64,000 bases of DNA from Rhodocyclaceae bacterium (GCA_008080565.1 VIKE01000021.1:34227-98226), one strand, 5' to 3'. Counted from the stretch's first letter, positions 25,805 to 34,763 are shown. The notes: generated from the letters alone by a model not told the origin. Translations and numbers: made by a program.

Positions 25805-27418
25805 ATGAAAAAACTGGCCCGTTTCGTCTTCCTGCTGCTCGTTTCCGCTGCCGCCTGGGCGGGCGAAATCGACATCCCGGGCAATATCCAGGCCGACGCC
25901 CGGATCATCCGCGGCGAGCGCGACGGCTATTGGGAAAAAGTGCTGCTCGTCAGCTTCCCCGAAGCGCGGCGCACACTGTCCACCTCCGACGGCCTGCTCG
26001 ACGCCCGGGCGGCGCTCAACCACGCCGGCCACCCGCTGCTCTGGCAAAAACTCGGCATGCGCTTCATGGGCCAGGATGGCCGGGGTGGCAAGGCTTATGC
26101 CGACCATGTGCACGAACAGATCGCCCGCCAGCAACAACTGGGCAAGTCGGCGGTCGCCCACATGGCCACAGCCGCCGACCTCGACAACCTGGCGGTAGTC
26201 ACCCGAAGCTACGGCCCGCTCACCGTCACCGTGCTAGCGACGGCCGGCGCCCGGAGCAACGCCATCCGTACGGGCGTCGATGCCGGAACCTACATCGAAG
26301 GCAACACGCCGGCCGGCACCATCAATATCATGCTGCTGACCAACATCCGCCTGACCGACGCGGCCATGGCGCGCGCCCTGATCACCGTCACCGAAGGCAA
26401 GACCGCGGCACTCCAGGATCTGAATGTGCCGAGCACCTACACCAAAACCGTGCAGGCAACAGGGACGGGCACCGACAGCATCATCGTCGTCTCCGGCACA
26501 CAGGGCCCGCAAGCCAGCTATACCGGCGGCCACAGCCGGATCGGTGAGTTGATCGGCAAGGCCAGCTACCAGGCGGTGATCGAAGCCCTCGGCAAGCAGA
26601 ACGGCTTATTCCTGCCGGGTGCCAAGCGTTTCGCAACGCCTGCCGCCGCTCCGGCCAAAGCGCCGGACGCGCTGCGCATCGCCCTGCTTCATCTCGACGC
26701 GATCCCTGGCGACATCGCCGGCAACCGCACCCGCATCGAAGCCGGCATTCAGGAGGCGGTCAGCCACGGCGCCAACTGGATCATGACGCCGGAACTGGCC
26801 GAAACCGGCTACAACTTCGCCAGCCGCATCGGCACCGACTGGATCGCCCCCTTTCCCGACGCCTGGATCAGCACGCTGGCCGCCATCGCCCGCGACAACC
26901 GGGTGGCGCTCTTCGTCGGCTTTGCCGAGCGCGACGCAAAGAGCGGCAAACTGCACAACAGCGTCGTTGCCATCGACCGCGACGGCGTCATTCAGGGCGC
27001 CTACCGCAAGCAGCGCGTGCATGGCGGAGCCGAAAGCTGGTCCACGCCCGGCAGCGGCGGCGCGCCTTTCATGGTCGACGGCATCCCGGTCGGCCTGCTG
27101 ATCTGCGCCGACACCTACAAGCCCGAACCAGCCGCCAGCTACCGCCAGCAAGGCGCCGCCATCCTGCTCGCCCCAGCCAACTGGCCGCCGGTCGACGGCA
27201 TGGGGCCGGACGACCTGTGGGAACGACGCAGCGCCGAGACCGGCCTGCCATTGATCGTCAATAACCGCACCGGGCGCGAACCTGAGCTCGATTTCACCCT
27301 CGGCGAAAGCGTCGTCGCGGCCGGTGGCAAGCGGCTGTACTCGTTCAGCACCAGCCAGAGCCGCCTGTTCTACGTCGATTGGGATCGCCGCCAAGGCTTC
27401 AGCCAGCCGGCTCGATGA
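25805..27418 (+). CDS. cbiZ: Exported fusion: adenosylcobinamide amidohydrolase (CbiZ) domain + nitrilase (carbon-nitrogen hydrolase) domain
   Basis: The 537-residue protein has a signal peptide (MKKLARFVFLLLVSAAAWA, cleavage near residue 19). Residues about 50-270 are a CbiZ domain (VVTRSYGPLTVTVLATAGAR, then AGTINIMLLTN and YTGGHSRIGELIGKASYQ). After an Ala/Pro linker (about 276-290) comes a nitrilase-superfamily domain with Glu in TPELAETGYNF (near 329), Lys402 in YRKQRVHGG and Cys434 in LLICADTYKP. Known CbiZ enzymes cleave the aminopropanol side chain of adenosylcobinamide to give adenosylcobyric acid and are usually cytosolic. Export and the nitrilase partner suggest periplasmic corrinoid remodelling; that is inference. 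Its TGA overlaps the CobN-like start by four bases. Confidence 0.85.
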   Translation: MKKLARFVFLLLVSAAAWAGEIDIPGNIQADARIIRGERDGYWEKVLLVSFPEARRTLSTSDGLLDARAALNHAGHPLLWQKLGMRFMGQDGRGGKAYADHVHEQIARQQQLGKSAVAHMATAADLDNLAVVTRSYGPLTVTVLATAGARSNAIRTGVDAGTYIEGNTPAGTINIMLLTNIRLTDAAMARALITVTEGKTAALQDLNVPSTYTKTVQATGTGTDSIIVVSGTQGPQASYTGGHSRIGELIGKASYQAVIEALGKQNGLFLPGAKRFATPAAAPAKAPDALRIALLHLDAIPGDIAGNRTRIEAGIQEAVSHGANWIMTPELAETGYNFASRIGTDWIAPFPDAWISTLAAIARDNRVALFVGFAERDAKSGKLHNSVVAIDRDGVIQGAYRKQRVHGGAESWSTPGSGGAPFMVDGIPVGLLICADTYKPEPAASYRQQGAAILLAPANWPPVDGMGPDDLWERRSAETGLPLIVNNRTGREPELDFTLGESVVAAGGKRLYSFSTSQSRLFYVDWDRRQGFSQPAR

Positions 27419-30400
27419 ACCCGACAAGTACCCTGCGCCGGCTGGCCAGCCTGCTGGTCCTGGCCACCCCCTTGCTGGCCGAGGCGGCGACGCTGTTTGC
27501 AGTCGTCACCGAGCGCGCTGCGCCGACCGCCATCGAAGCAGCGCACCGCCATCTCGCCCGCCAGCCGCAGGACCGCATCGCACTGCGCACGCCGGCCCAG
27601 TTGATGGCGGCCAGCGACAAGCAGGTTGCCCAATGGCTGGGCAGGGCCGACAGCGTCCTGGCCGTTTCAGTGTTCGGCGATCCGGCACGCCGTCTCAAAG
27701 ACGTGCTGGCGCGCCACGCCCGGCCGCAAACGCCGGTGCTGGCGATGAACGGCGAAGCCAGCCTCAACCTGATGAGCCGCGATGCGACCGGCAGTCTGGC
27801 CGGCTTCCCGGCCGAAACGTTGCGCCAGCTGGCACTGGAAACCCCACCCACCGATGCCCTGGCCGCTGCCGAAGCACACCCCGCGGCCCGCCACTGGCTG
27901 GCCGCCCGGCGCCTTTGGCAGGCCGGCGGTGTCGACAACACGCAGGCCCTGTTCGCCCATCTGCTCGAGCCCAAACGGCCGCTCGCCACGCCGAGGCCGG
28001 AAGCCACGTTGCGCCTGCGCGTCGGCGAGCACGAGCTGAGCGACGCCGCAGCCTGGGGGCAGGCCAGCCAGCTTGGCCTGAAAGCCGCGCCCACCGTCGT
28101 CGTCCTCGACCTTTCGAACATGGAGGGCAGCGCCCCGGCCGCGCTCTGTCAGGCCATTGAAAAACAGGGCCAGCCCTGCGTGCAAGTGCTCACCCGCTGG
28201 GGCGGCGCCTCGCGGCAGGCGCTCGAACGTCTGCCCGAACTGATCGCCCCGGCCAGGCCGGCGGCGCTGGTCGTGCTGCAGGATTTCGTCGTCGGCGCTG
28301 CCGAGGGCCGCGATGCCGTTAGCGCCGCCTTCAGGAAACTCGACGTACCGGTCTTCAAGGCCATTCGCCTGAGCGAGCGCACGGCTACCCAATGGCGCCT
28401 GTCGCCGGACGGCCTGCCGGCCGATTCAGTGCAATACCGTGTCGCGCTGCCGGAATTGCAGGGCATCGGCCAACCCATCGTCGTTTCAGCCCTGGGCAAG
28501 GCGCTGCCGGACAAGCTGACCGGCATCGAAACCCGCCCGCCCGTCGTCCTGGCCGCCGAAGTCGACCGCCTCGCCAGCCGTGCCGGCCGCTGGCTTGCCT
28601 TGCGCGCCAAGGCCAATGCCGACAAGCACGTCGCCGTGATCTACTACAACCACCCGCCGGGTCGCCAGAACATCGGCGCCGACAACCTCGATGTGCCGCA
28701 ATCGCTGTTCGACATGCTGCATGCCCTGAAGGCCGCCGGCTATACGGTCGGCAACCTGCCCGCCTCACCGGAAGCATTGCTCGACGACATCATGGCGCAC
28801 GGCGTCAACCTGCCGGAAGATCGCGCCGCGCTGCGCGAACTGGCCCGTTCCGTGGCTCACGTTCCGGCTGCCGACTACGCCACCTGGTTCGCCAAACTGC
28901 CGGCCCGCGTTCAGGGCGAAATGCGCGACGGCCCGCTCGGCCGCCTGCACGCCGAGGCGCTCGAAGCCGAAGCGGCCAACGAGCGCGGCGTCGGCCGCAA
29001 GCGGGTCGATGCCGCGCTCAAGGAGCTGCATCACCTTGTCGAAGGGGCCGATCACCCCAAACGCCAACAGGCCATCCGCGACCTCAACGCGCTCGAAGCC
29101 GGCTATCAGGCTTGCCTCGCTGATCGCCCCGGCCAGCGCTGCGCCAGCCTCGCACCCCTGGCCAAACGCCTGACCGGCTACGGCATCGAGGGGCTCAAGG
29201 GCTGGGGCGCCGCACCGGGCAAGATCATGGTCGATAGCGGCAAGCTGCTGGTGCCCGGCCTGCGCTTCGGCAACATCTTCATCGGCCCGCAGCCGCCGCG
29301 TGGCTGGGAGGTCGATGAAGAGTTGCTGCACGCCAATACCAGCGTCACGCCACCGCACCAGTATCTCGCCTTCTACCACTGGCTGCGCGACCGCTTCCAA
29401 GCCGATGCCGTGGTTCATGTCGGCCGCCATTCGACCTACGAATTCCTGCCCGGCAAGGCCGTCGGTCTGGCGGCCGACGATTACCCGAGCCTGATCGCCG
29501 CCGACCTGCCCGGGATCTACCCTTACATCGTCGATGGTGTTGGCGAGGGGACACAAGCCAAGCGACGCGGCTTGGCGGTGATCGTCGACCACCTGACGCC
29601 GCCGCTCGCCGCGACGCCGCTCTACGACCAGTTGCTGGTGTTGCGCCAGATCGTCGAGAGCTATGAGGCCGCTTCCTCCGAATCGCTCAAGGCGCAGGCC
29701 GCCCGAACGATGCGCGAAAAGGTCGTCGAACTGAACCTCAAGGCCGAACTGGAAGCCTCGATGGCCGATGTGCTCGACGTACGCGGCATCGGCTTCGAAG
29801 CGGCCGACGACGACCTGCTGGCCCACGAGGTCGGCCACTACCTGACCAAGCTGCAGGAAAAGTTCATGCCCTACGGCCTGCACGTATTCGGCCGCAACTG
29901 GAGCCGACAAGCGCTAGATCTGATGCTCGGTTCGATGAAGCAGGGCGGCATTGACGACCCGGCTACCACGCAAAGACTGATCGACTCGCCGCGCCTTGAA
30001 ATGCAGGGCCTGCTGGCCGGCCTGGACGGCCGCTACATTCCGCCCGGCAAGGGTAACGACCCGCTGCGCTCACCCGAGTCGCTGCCCACCGGGCGCAACT
30101 TCCACGCGGTCGATGGCGACATCCTGCCCACCCACCTCGGCTACCGGCTGGGCAGTGATCTGGCGCAAAAGGCGCTGGCTCGCGACAAGACCGGGCAAGG
30201 TTCTGAAGGCGTCATCCTGTGGGCCTCCGACGCCGTCCGCGACGAAGGCGTCATGGTCGCCTTCGCGCTCGCCCTGATGGGCACCGAGCCGGTGTGGAAC
30301 GCCCGTGGCATCGTCACCGACGTCCGCCTCAAGCCCGGCGTCGTTCGCCGCGATGTCATCGTCACCACCTCCGGCCTGTTCCGCGACCTTTATCCCAATC

Positions 30401-31755
30401 TCAACAACCTGATCGACCGCGCTGGCCGCTTGGCGCTCGCCGCCTCTGCCGCCAGCCTGGCCGAGCAGCGGCCGGAACTGAAGGAAGCGCTGGCCGCCGC
30501 CCTGGCGCCAGTGCCGACCGCGCCATGGGGCCACGAACCGGCCGCCGACAACCGCGTTGCCCGCGAATGGCTGGCCCGTCTGGCCGCCCTTGAACAAACC
30601 GGCCTGCCGACGAAGGAAGCCGGCCGCGCCGCCGCCCAACGCATTTTCGGCGATGCCCCCGGCGCTTACGGCACGGGCGTCAATCGCCTGACCGAGCGTT
30701 CCGGCGCCTGGCGCGAGCGCGACGAAATCGGCCGCGCCTACCGCAACCGCATGGGCCACGCCTACGGCCTCGACGAGTCCGGCGAGGCCGCCCACGCCGC
30801 CTTCGATACGGCGCTCGACGGCATCAAACGCACCTACCACGGGCGGGCCAGCAACCTTTACGGCCTGCTCGACAACAACGACGCCTTCGATTATCTCGGC
30901 GGCTTGTCGCTGGCCATCGAAGGCCGTACCGGCCAGCCGCCGGAAGCGTTGATCCTGCAACACGCCGAGCCTGGCCGGGCCGATGTCGAACCGCTGACCA
31001 GCGCCCTGCTCGGCGAACTGCGCGGCCGCTTCCTCAATCCCGCCTGGCTCAAGCCGCTGATGGGTCACGGCTACGCCGGGGCACGGACGATGGGCCAGGA
31101 ATTCCTCGAAAACCTGTGGGGCTGGCAGGTGACGCGCCCCGATCTGGTCAAGAACTGGGCGTGGGATGAAGTGAAGGCCGTTTACTTCGACGATGCGCAA
31201 AGGCTTGGCCTGCCGCAATTCCTCGGCCAGGGCCACAACGCCCACGTCAAGGCGCACATGCTGGCCATCTTCATGGTCGCCGCCGAAAAGGGTTTCTGGA
31301 AAACCGATGCCGCAACGATCAGGCAGATGGGCGGCGAACTGGCCCGCCTTGTCGCCAAGAACGGCCTGCCCGGCAGCGGCCATGCGGCGCCGAATCACCC
31401 GATGTGGCAATGGCTGGCCCCGCAACTCGACGCCGCCGACGCGCAGGCGCTCGGCGTGACACTGGACAGGGCGCGTGGCGAGGTGGTCAGCGCGCCCAAT
31501 GCGGCGCCCGATACTACGGCAGCGACTTCCACGGTCAACCGGAAAAAACAGCAAAAAACGGAAAGTTCAGACGCTGCCGAGTCCGCGTCGAACACGCCTG
31601 AACCGGCCGAAGCCAGTCCCCGCTATTACGAACTGCGCGACCCCGAAATCACTACCCCCAGCCTCATCGATCACACCCTCAAGCTGCTCGGCCTGCTGGC
31701 CGGCAGTCTCAGCCTGTTCACCGTCGGCCTGTGGCTCGGCCGGCGGAATGCTTGA
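27415..31755 (+). CDS. CobN/ChlH-family protein with signal peptide and C-terminal membrane anchor
   Basis: The 1446-residue CobN-family protein differs from cytosolic cobaltochelatase subunits at both ends. The N-terminus is a signal peptide (MNPTSTLRRLASLLVLATPL, cleavage near LAEAA). The C-terminus ends in a hydrophobic helix (LLGLLAGSLSLFTVGLWLG, about 1420-1438) and RRNA, preceded by a charged, low-complexity linker that contains a dispersed-repeat copy. CobN blocks are clear: YYNHPPGRQNIGADNLDVPQ (about 403), HVGRHSTYEFLPGK, and YPNLNNLIDRAGRLALAAS. No cobS or cobT is nearby, so ATP-driven cobalt insertion is unlikely. It sits between CbiZ-nitrilase and ExbB/ExbD-like genes and is therefore probably a periplasmic, inner-membrane-anchored corrinoid-handling protein. 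The ATG at 27415 overlaps the previous stop (ATGA). Confidence 0.82.
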   Translation: MNPTSTLRRLASLLVLATPLLAEAATLFAVVTERAAPTAIEAAHRHLARQPQDRIALRTPAQLMAASDKQVAQWLGRADSVLAVSVFGDPARRLKDVLARHARPQTPVLAMNGEASLNLMSRDATGSLAGFPAETLRQLALETPPTDALAAAEAHPAARHWLAARRLWQAGGVDNTQALFAHLLEPKRPLATPRPEATLRLRVGEHELSDAAAWGQASQLGLKAAPTVVVLDLSNMEGSAPAALCQAIEKQGQPCVQVLTRWGGASRQALERLPELIAPARPAALVVLQDFVVGAAEGRDAVSAAFRKLDVPVFKAIRLSERTATQWRLSPDGLPADSVQYRVALPELQGIGQPIVVSALGKALPDKLTGIETRPPVVLAAEVDRLASRAGRWLALRAKANADKHVAVIYYNHPPGRQNIGADNLDVPQSLFDMLHALKAAGYTVGNLPASPEALLDDIMAHGVNLPEDRAALRELARSVAHVPAADYATWFAKLPARVQGEMRDGPLGRLHAEALEAEAANERGVGRKRVDAALKELHHLVEGADHPKRQQAIRDLNALEAGYQACLADRPGQRCASLAPLAKRLTGYGIEGLKGWGAAPGKIMVDSGKLLVPGLRFGNIFIGPQPPRGWEVDEELLHANTSVTPPHQYLAFYHWLRDRFQADAVVHVGRHSTYEFLPGKAVGLAADDYPSLIAADLPGIYPYIVDGVGEGTQAKRRGLAVIVDHLTPPLAATPLYDQLLVLRQIVESYEAASSESLKAQAARTMREKVVELNLKAELEASMADVLDVRGIGFEAADDDLLAHEVGHYLTKLQEKFMPYGLHVFGRNWSRQALDLMLGSMKQGGIDDPATTQRLIDSPRLEMQGLLAGLDGRYIPPGKGNDPLRSPESLPTGRNFHAVDGDILPTHLGYRLGSDLAQKALARDKTGQGSEGVILWASDAVRDEGVMVAFALALMGTEPVWNARGIVTDVRLKPGVVRRDVIVTTSGLFRDLYPNLNNLIDRAGRLALAASAASLAEQRPELKEALAAALAPVPTAPWGHEPAADNRVAREWLARLAALEQTGLPTKEAGRAAAQRIFGDAPGAYGTGVNRLTERSGAWRERDEIGRAYRNRMGHAYGLDESGEAAHAAFDTALDGIKRTYHGRASNLYGLLDNNDAFDYLGGLSLAIEGRTGQPPEALILQHAEPGRADVEPLTSALLGELRGRFLNPAWLKPLMGHGYAGARTMGQEFLENLWGWQVTRPDLVKNWAWDEVKAVYFDDAQRLGLPQFLGQGHNAHVKAHMLAIFMVAAEKGFWKTDAATIRQMGGELARLVAKNGLPGSGHAAPNHPMWQWLAPQLDAADAQALGVTLDRARGEVVSAPNAAPDTTAATSTVNRKKQQKTESSDAAESASNTPEPAEASPRYYELRDPEITTPSLIDHTLKLLGLLAGSLSLFTVGLWLGRRNA
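31529..31565 (+). repeat. Dispersed A-tract repeat, copy 6 (inside cobN-like gene)
   Basis: CCACGGTCAACCGG is followed by AAAAAACAGCAAAAAACGGAAAG. It is read as STVNRKKQQKTES in the disordered linker just before the C-terminal membrane helix. Confidence 0.85.
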
Positions 31756-31783
31756 CCCAAGCGCCTAACCCAAGGAGTCCCTG

Positions 31784-32218
31784 ATGAACGAAGCCCTGTC
31801 CTTTGCCTGGCTGCACGATGCGGTCACCTGGCTGCTCGCCCCGGCCCTGGCCGCTCTGCTGCTGGCCTGTGCCATCGCCCTGATCGAAGCCGGCATCGCC
31901 GTCGGAGAGCGCTTTTCCGGTCTCGCCAAACTGCGGGCAGCCGGCAATGTGGTGCGTGTGCAGACCATCGCCCGCCATCGGCTGGAGCGCGCCGACCTGC
32001 TCGCCCGCATCCCGCCCATGCTCGGCCTGATGGCTACCATCATCCCGCTCGGACCCGGCCTGGCCGCGCTCGGCAAGGGTGATCCGGCGCAACTGGCCAG
32101 CGCCGTCACCGTCGCCTTCGACGCCACCGTCCTCGGCCTGGTCGCCGGCATCGCCGGTCTGGTCATCGGCAAGCTGCGCCGCCGCTGGTACGAAGAAGTA
32201 TTGGAGAACATGGAATGA
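31784..32218 (+). CDS. Minimal MotA/TolQ/ExbB-family proton channel protein
   Basis: The 144-residue protein has an N-terminal hydrophobic helix (about 13-35) and, after a basic cytosolic loop, two helices matching TolQ/ExbB TM2-TM3: RIPPMLGLMATIIPLGPGLAAL and VTVAFDATVLGLVAGIAGLVIG. It is much shorter than TolQ (225 residues at 54.6 kb) and lacks the long cytosolic domain. AGGAG lies six bases before the ATG. Next to an ExbD-like protein and downstream of the anchored CobN-like protein, it is probably the stator of a dedicated proton-driven motor. Confidence 0.82.
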   Translation: MNEALSFAWLHDAVTWLLAPALAALLLACAIALIEAGIAVGERFSGLAKLRAAGNVVRVQTIARHRLERADLLARIPPMLGLMATIIPLGPGLAALGKGDPAQLASAVTVAFDATVLGLVAGIAGLVIGKLRRRWYEEVLENME

Positions 32219-32559
32219 GCGAAGCACACGAGCACCCGCAAGCCCGCAAGCGCCTGCGCCTCTACGCCCGGCTCGATGCCCGTTTTGATGACCACGACGA
32301 AGACCCGCGCGCCAGCCTGGTCAATCTGGTCGACGTCATGCTCGTCTTCGCCTGCGGCCTGCTCGCCGCACTGGCCGCCGGCACGCAAAGCGCCCTCAAG
32401 GTGCCCAAGCCGGTCGAGAAAGGCCAGCAGATCGAACGCCCGGCCACCGGCATCACCCAGCAGGGCTCCGGCTATGACCGGGTTGGCGAAGTGTTCCGTG
32501 ACCCAAAGACGGGGAAACTGGTATTGATCGAACCGGTTACCAGCAAGGAAGAAAAATGA
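32215..32559 (+). CDS. DUF2149 protein, ExbD/TolR-like single-TM protein
   Basis: The 114-residue protein has a cytosolic N-terminus (about 40 residues), one membrane helix NLVDVMLVFACGLLAALAAG (about 36-55) and a periplasmic tail. The helix resembles TolR in this same window ([15 protein letters not shown]), including the membrane-embedded Asp that carries protons in ExbD/TolR. Four-base overlaps with the ExbB-like gene before it and cobB after it indicate tight co-expression. DUF2149 has no established function to my knowledge; ExbD-like energy coupling is inferred. Confidence 0.8.
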   Translation: MSEAHEHPQARKRLRLYARLDARFDDHDEDPRASLVNLVDVMLVFACGLLAALAAGTQSALKVPKPVEKGQQIERPATGITQQGSGYDRVGEVFRDPKTGKLVLIEPVTSKEEK

Positions 32560-33773
32560 CCGCCTGTCCTGCATTGCTCATCGCTGCCCCCGCCTCCGGC
32601 CAGGGCAAGACCACCGTCACCGCCGCGCTGGCCCGACTGCACGCGCGGCAAGGCCGACGTGTCACCGTCTTCAAATGTGGCCCAGATTTTCTCGACCCGC
32701 AAATTCATGCCTTCGCCAGCGGTCGCCCCTGCCAGAATCTTGATCTCGGCATGTGCGGCGAAGACGATGCGCGCTGGCGACTGGCTCGCGCCGCTGCCGA
32801 CTCTGATCTGATTCTCATCGAAGGCGTCATGGGCCTCTTTGATGGCCAACCGTCAGCGGCCGACATCGCCGAGCGCTTTGCCATTCCGGTCATGGCCCTG
32901 ATCGACGCCGGATCGATGGCCCAGACTTTCGGTGCCGTCGCCCACGGCTTGGCCAGCTATCGGCCCAGCCTGCCGTTTGCCGGCGTGCTGGCCAATCGCG
33001 TCGGCAGCGCCTACCACGCGCAACTCCTGCGCGACAGCCTGCCAGCCGTCATGGGCTGGTTCGGCGCCCTGCCCAAGAGCAGCGACAGCCTGCCCGAACG
33101 CCACCTCGGCCTGCTTCAGGCAGCGGAAATAACCGATCTCGAAGCCCGCCTCGATGCCTTGGCCGATGCACTGCAGGCCAGTGCCACGGTCGACCTGCCA
33201 AAACCGGTCAATTTCGAGGCCGCGCCAGCACCTGACGTTAATCCGCTGCTCGCCGGCCAGCGTATCGCCATCGCCTGCGACGCCGCCTATGGATTCATCT
33301 ATCCGGCCAATCTCGAAACCCTGCAGGTTCTCGGTGCCGAGTTACGTTTCTTCTCGCCAGTCGCCGGCGACCCGCTACCCGATTGTGATGCCGTCTGGCT
33401 GCCCGGCGGCTACCCGGAACTCCATGCCGATGCCCTGAGTCGGCACGCCGCGCTATGGCTGGCCCTGAAAAACCATATCGCCGCCGGCAAGCCGCTGCTC
33501 GCCGAATGCGGCGGCATGATGAGCCTGTTCGAGGAAGTCGTGGACAAGGCCGGCGTCAGACAATTCGTCGAACTCCCCGAAGGCCGCCTCGCCGGCCACA
33601 CTTTCCATTACTCGAAAAGCGAAACGCCGCTCACCCCACTCGTCCGCGCCACCACGACCGATGGCCGTGATGGCGAAGCGATCTTCCGGCAAGGCCGCCT
33701 GACCGCCTCCTATGTCCATTTCTACTTTCCATCAAATCCAGTAGCCGTTGCCGGTCTGTTTACGACAGCCTGA
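32556..33773 (+). CDS. cobB: Cobyrinate/hydrogenobyrinate a,c-diamide synthase
   Basis: The 405-residue CobB/CbiA protein has an N-terminal ATP-binding domain (APASGQGKTTV, residues about 10-20, and LILIEGVMGLFDG) and a C-terminal class I glutaminase domain with nucleophile Cys in LLAECGGMMSLFEE and a late His in SYVHFYFPSNP. It amidates the a and c side chains of cobyrinate using glutamine. Its presence beside CobO and CbiZ suggests re-amidation of salvaged corrinoids or part of full synthesis. It is the last gene of the riboswitch-led cluster. A degenerate dispersed-repeat copy may lie at 33184-33220. Confidence 0.93.
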   Translation: MTACPALLIAAPASGQGKTTVTAALARLHARQGRRVTVFKCGPDFLDPQIHAFASGRPCQNLDLGMCGEDDARWRLARAAADSDLILIEGVMGLFDGQPSAADIAERFAIPVMALIDAGSMAQTFGAVAHGLASYRPSLPFAGVLANRVGSAYHAQLLRDSLPAVMGWFGALPKSSDSLPERHLGLLQAAEITDLEARLDALADALQASATVDLPKPVNFEAAPAPDVNPLLAGQRIAIACDAAYGFIYPANLETLQVLGAELRFFSPVAGDPLPDCDAVWLPGGYPELHADALSRHAALWLALKNHIAAGKPLLAECGGMMSLFEEVVDKAGVRQFVELPEGRLAGHTFHYSKSETPLTPLVRATTTDGRDGEAIFRQGRLTASYVHFYFPSNPVAVAGLFTTA

Positions 33774-33873
33774 CACTTCGGTTTTCACGAACAATAATGC
33801 AGGCATGGATTAGTTTTTCTGCAACAGGAAGCAGATACACTATGGCTTGCAACTTTTCCACACGGAGACAACC

Positions 33874-34743
33874 ATGAAGAATTTCGTACTGATGGCCGCT
33901 GCAGTGGTGCTCGGCTTTACGCTGCAAATCGGTGACGCTGAAGCCAAGCGCCTCGGTGGCGGCAGCTCGGCCGGCATGCAACGCCAGTCGGTTTCCCCCA
34001 GCGCCCCTCCCTCGGCTGCCAAGCAGGCGCCGGCCGCCGCTCCTGGCGCCGCCGCCGCACAACCCAAGCGCTCGTGGATGGGCCCGCTGGCTGGCCTGGC
34101 CGCCGGTCTCGGCCTGGCCGCGCTGGCTTCGCATTTCGGCTTCGGCGAAGGCCTGGCCAACATGATGATGATCGGCCTGCTGATCATGGCTGTCGTCATG
34201 GTCGTCGGCTATTTCATGCGCAAGAAGGCCGGAGCGACCCAGCAAGGTGGCATGCAGTATGCCGGCGCAGGCGCCAACTACGGTGCCAACGCCCCACGTC
34301 AACCCGACTTCATGCCGGCCGGCGGTTCTGCCGCCGCCTCGGTTGCTGCCTCCACCGGTAGCGGCAACATTCCGGCGGACTTCGACGTCGAGAGCTTCGT
34401 GCGTAATGCCAAGGTCAACTTCATCCGTCTGCAGGCCTCGAACGATGCCGGAAATCTTGACGACATCCGCGAATTCACCTCTCCGGAAATGTTCGCCGAG
34501 ATCAAGATGGGCATGAGCGAGCGCGGCAACGCCAAGCAGGAAACCGATGTCGCCCAACTCAACGGCGAAGTGCTTGATGTCGCCGAAGAAGCCAACCGCT
34601 ACATCGTCAGCATCCGCTTCACCGGTCTGATCAGCGAAGAGAAGGGCGCCGCGCCGGCTCCGTTCGACGAAATCTGGCACATGACCAAGCCAACCGACAA
34701 CAGCCGCGGCTGGGTTCTGGCTGGCATTCAGCAAGTCCAGTAA
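33874..34743 (+). CDS. Tim44-like domain protein, exported/membrane
   Basis: The 289-residue protein has an N-terminal signal-like segment (MKNFVLMAAAVVLGFTLQIG), an Ala/Pro-rich stretch (about 30-65), a small hydrophobic region (GLAAGLGLAALASHFGFGEG and MMMIGLLIMAVVMVVGYFM, about 70-115), and a C-terminal Tim44-like domain (FVRNAKVNFIRLQASNDAGN to WVLAGIQQVQ). Bacterial Tim44-like proteins are common beside varied genes, and their role is unsettled. The ATG at 33874 is preceded by CGGAGA. A strong terminator follows, so it is probably monocistronic. Confidence 0.83.
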   Translation: MKNFVLMAAAVVLGFTLQIGDAEAKRLGGGSSAGMQRQSVSPSAPPSAAKQAPAAAPGAAAAQPKRSWMGPLAGLAAGLGLAALASHFGFGEGLANMMMIGLLIMAVVMVVGYFMRKKAGATQQGGMQYAGAGANYGANAPRQPDFMPAGGSAAASVAASTGSGNIPADFDVESFVRNAKVNFIRLQASNDAGNLDDIREFTSPEMFAEIKMGMSERGNAKQETDVAQLNGEVLDVAEEANRYIVSIRFTGLISEEKGAAPAPFDEIWHMTKPTDNSRGWVLAGIQQVQ

Positions 34744-34763
34744 CCATCAGCGCCGCATCCAGG

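Noticed and set aside
30070..31554. 494-codon minus-strand open frame
   Set aside because: Antisense to the CobN-like gene, with no recognisable motif.
27415..31755. Ordinary cobaltochelatase subunit CobN for aerobic cobalamin synthesis
   Set aside because: Signal peptide, C-terminal membrane helix and lack of cobS/cobT nearby do not fit a cytosolic ATP-dependent chelatase.
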